64,000 bases of DNA, taken from contig NZ_KZ454944.1 of the NCBI RefSeq assembly GCF_002797415.1, positions 1,258,665 to 1,322,664 on the forward strand, in the 5' to 3' direction. Below the pieces are notes generated by a model, which searched no databases, was not told where the DNA came from, and saw only the letters and a list, made by a program, of their open reading frames with translations. The first letter of the stretch is position 1, and each line of letters starts with the position of its first letter. Of this stretch, positions 63,893 through 64,000 are shown piece after piece. Source of the stretch: Bacillus alkalisoli. Lineage in GTDB: Bacteria; Bacillota; Bacilli; Bacillales; Bacillaceae_I. Position numbers and translations under genes: made by a program.

Positions 63893-63927
63893 GAAAAAGC
63901 ACTTATCCGAAATGGACAAGTACTTTT
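63893..63927. terminator. Terminator for the leftward gene entering at 64000
   Basis: AAAAAGCACTTATCC pairs (two G-T) with GGACAAGTACTTTT. It lies just downstream of the partial leftward reading frame at 63941. The gap 63788-63892 is AT-rich with no other signal seen. Confidence 0.75.
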
Positions 63928-63940
63928 AAAGGTAAATTAT

Positions 63941-64000
63941 TTAATTCTTCTTTTTTTCTTTTTCCGCTCGATAAAATTCATGAAACATTTTCATTAACGC
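63941..64000 (-). CDS. C-terminal end of a leftward gene cut by the window edge
   Basis: Reading leftward, 19 codons (…ALMKMFHEFYRAEKEKKKN) end at TAA 63941-63943, followed by a terminator. The visible part is basic and helical; the identity cannot be judged. Confidence 0.55.
   Translation of the reverse strand, partial: ALMKMFHEFYRAEKEKKKN

Overview
This 64 kb window is chromosomal DNA from a low-GC, spore-forming member of the Bacillaceae. The evidence is the long run of genes in the order known from Bacillus subtilis (rarA/yrvN, cymR, yrvO, mnmA, yrrB, recD2, yrrD, yrrI, alaS, ireB, ruvX, yrzB, mltG, trmR, yrrN, yrrO, udk, greA, pbpI, yrrS, yrzA, yrrT, mtnN, mccA, mccB), an RsfA-type sporulation regulator, strong AGGAGG-type ribosome sites and frequent TTG/GTG starts. 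A polyhydroxyalkanoate synthase pair (PhaR/PhaC), absent from B. subtilis, points to another Bacillus-like genus. Genus and species cannot be fixed from the sequence alone. No rRNA, tRNA, CRISPR array, prophage or complete insertion sequence was seen.

Layout. 0-4 kb: PHA synthesis operon (SDR reductase, phaR, phaC, a 36-codon ORF), a small membrane protein and rsfA. 4-8 kb: argS behind a T-box leader with an Arg CGC specifier, then rarA. 8-31.7 kb: the conserved housekeeping block for tRNA thiolation and hydroxylation (yrvO-mnmA, trmR-trhP1-trhP2), DNA repair (recD2, ruvX), alaS behind an Ala GCT T-box, nsrR, cell wall genes (mltG, pbpI), udk and greA. 31.7-36.5 kb: VanZ, yrzA and the methionine-to-cysteine operon yrrT-mtnN-mccA-mccB, probably controlled by the CymR encoded at 7.9 kb. 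36.9-38.5 kb: an M32 carboxypeptidase. 38.5-52 kb: an accessory region of small lipoproteins, membrane proteins and paralogous exported proteins, with a HIT protein, two Nudix hydrolases and a second VanZ. 52-61.3 kb: an FAD monooxygenase, a dihydroorotate-dehydrogenase-like/membrane fusion, an S51 peptidase, an AGCS symporter, PepF and a YrhC-like protein. 61.4-64 kb: a nuclease lipoprotein and a PlcR-like regulator, divergent from a tiny exported peptide gene.

The most notable system is at the right end. A PlcR-type regulator (HTH plus TPR-like repeats, minus strand, 62294-63181) faces a 39-residue secreted pro-peptide (63392-63511). The mature part of that peptide contains ELPPQH twice, closely resembling the PapR signal heptapeptides of the Bacillus cereus group. 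An unrecognised 76-aa protein follows in the same transcription unit. This looks like a RRNPP quorum-sensing cassette with a duplicated signal and a divergent layout.

The intergenic spaces carry four unusual repeat classes. (1) Nine GC-rich palindromic MITE-like elements, one of which (51670-51853) has perfect 13-bp terminal inverted repeats and an 8-bp target duplication. (2) A roughly 122-bp AT-rich element, in three full copies and one partial copy. (3) Two unrelated arrays with the same 21-nt period (16794-17000 and 36632-36797), each with a conserved core and variable remainder. (4) A short palindrome built on AGGTGCC/GGCACCT, placed before several small membrane-protein genes.
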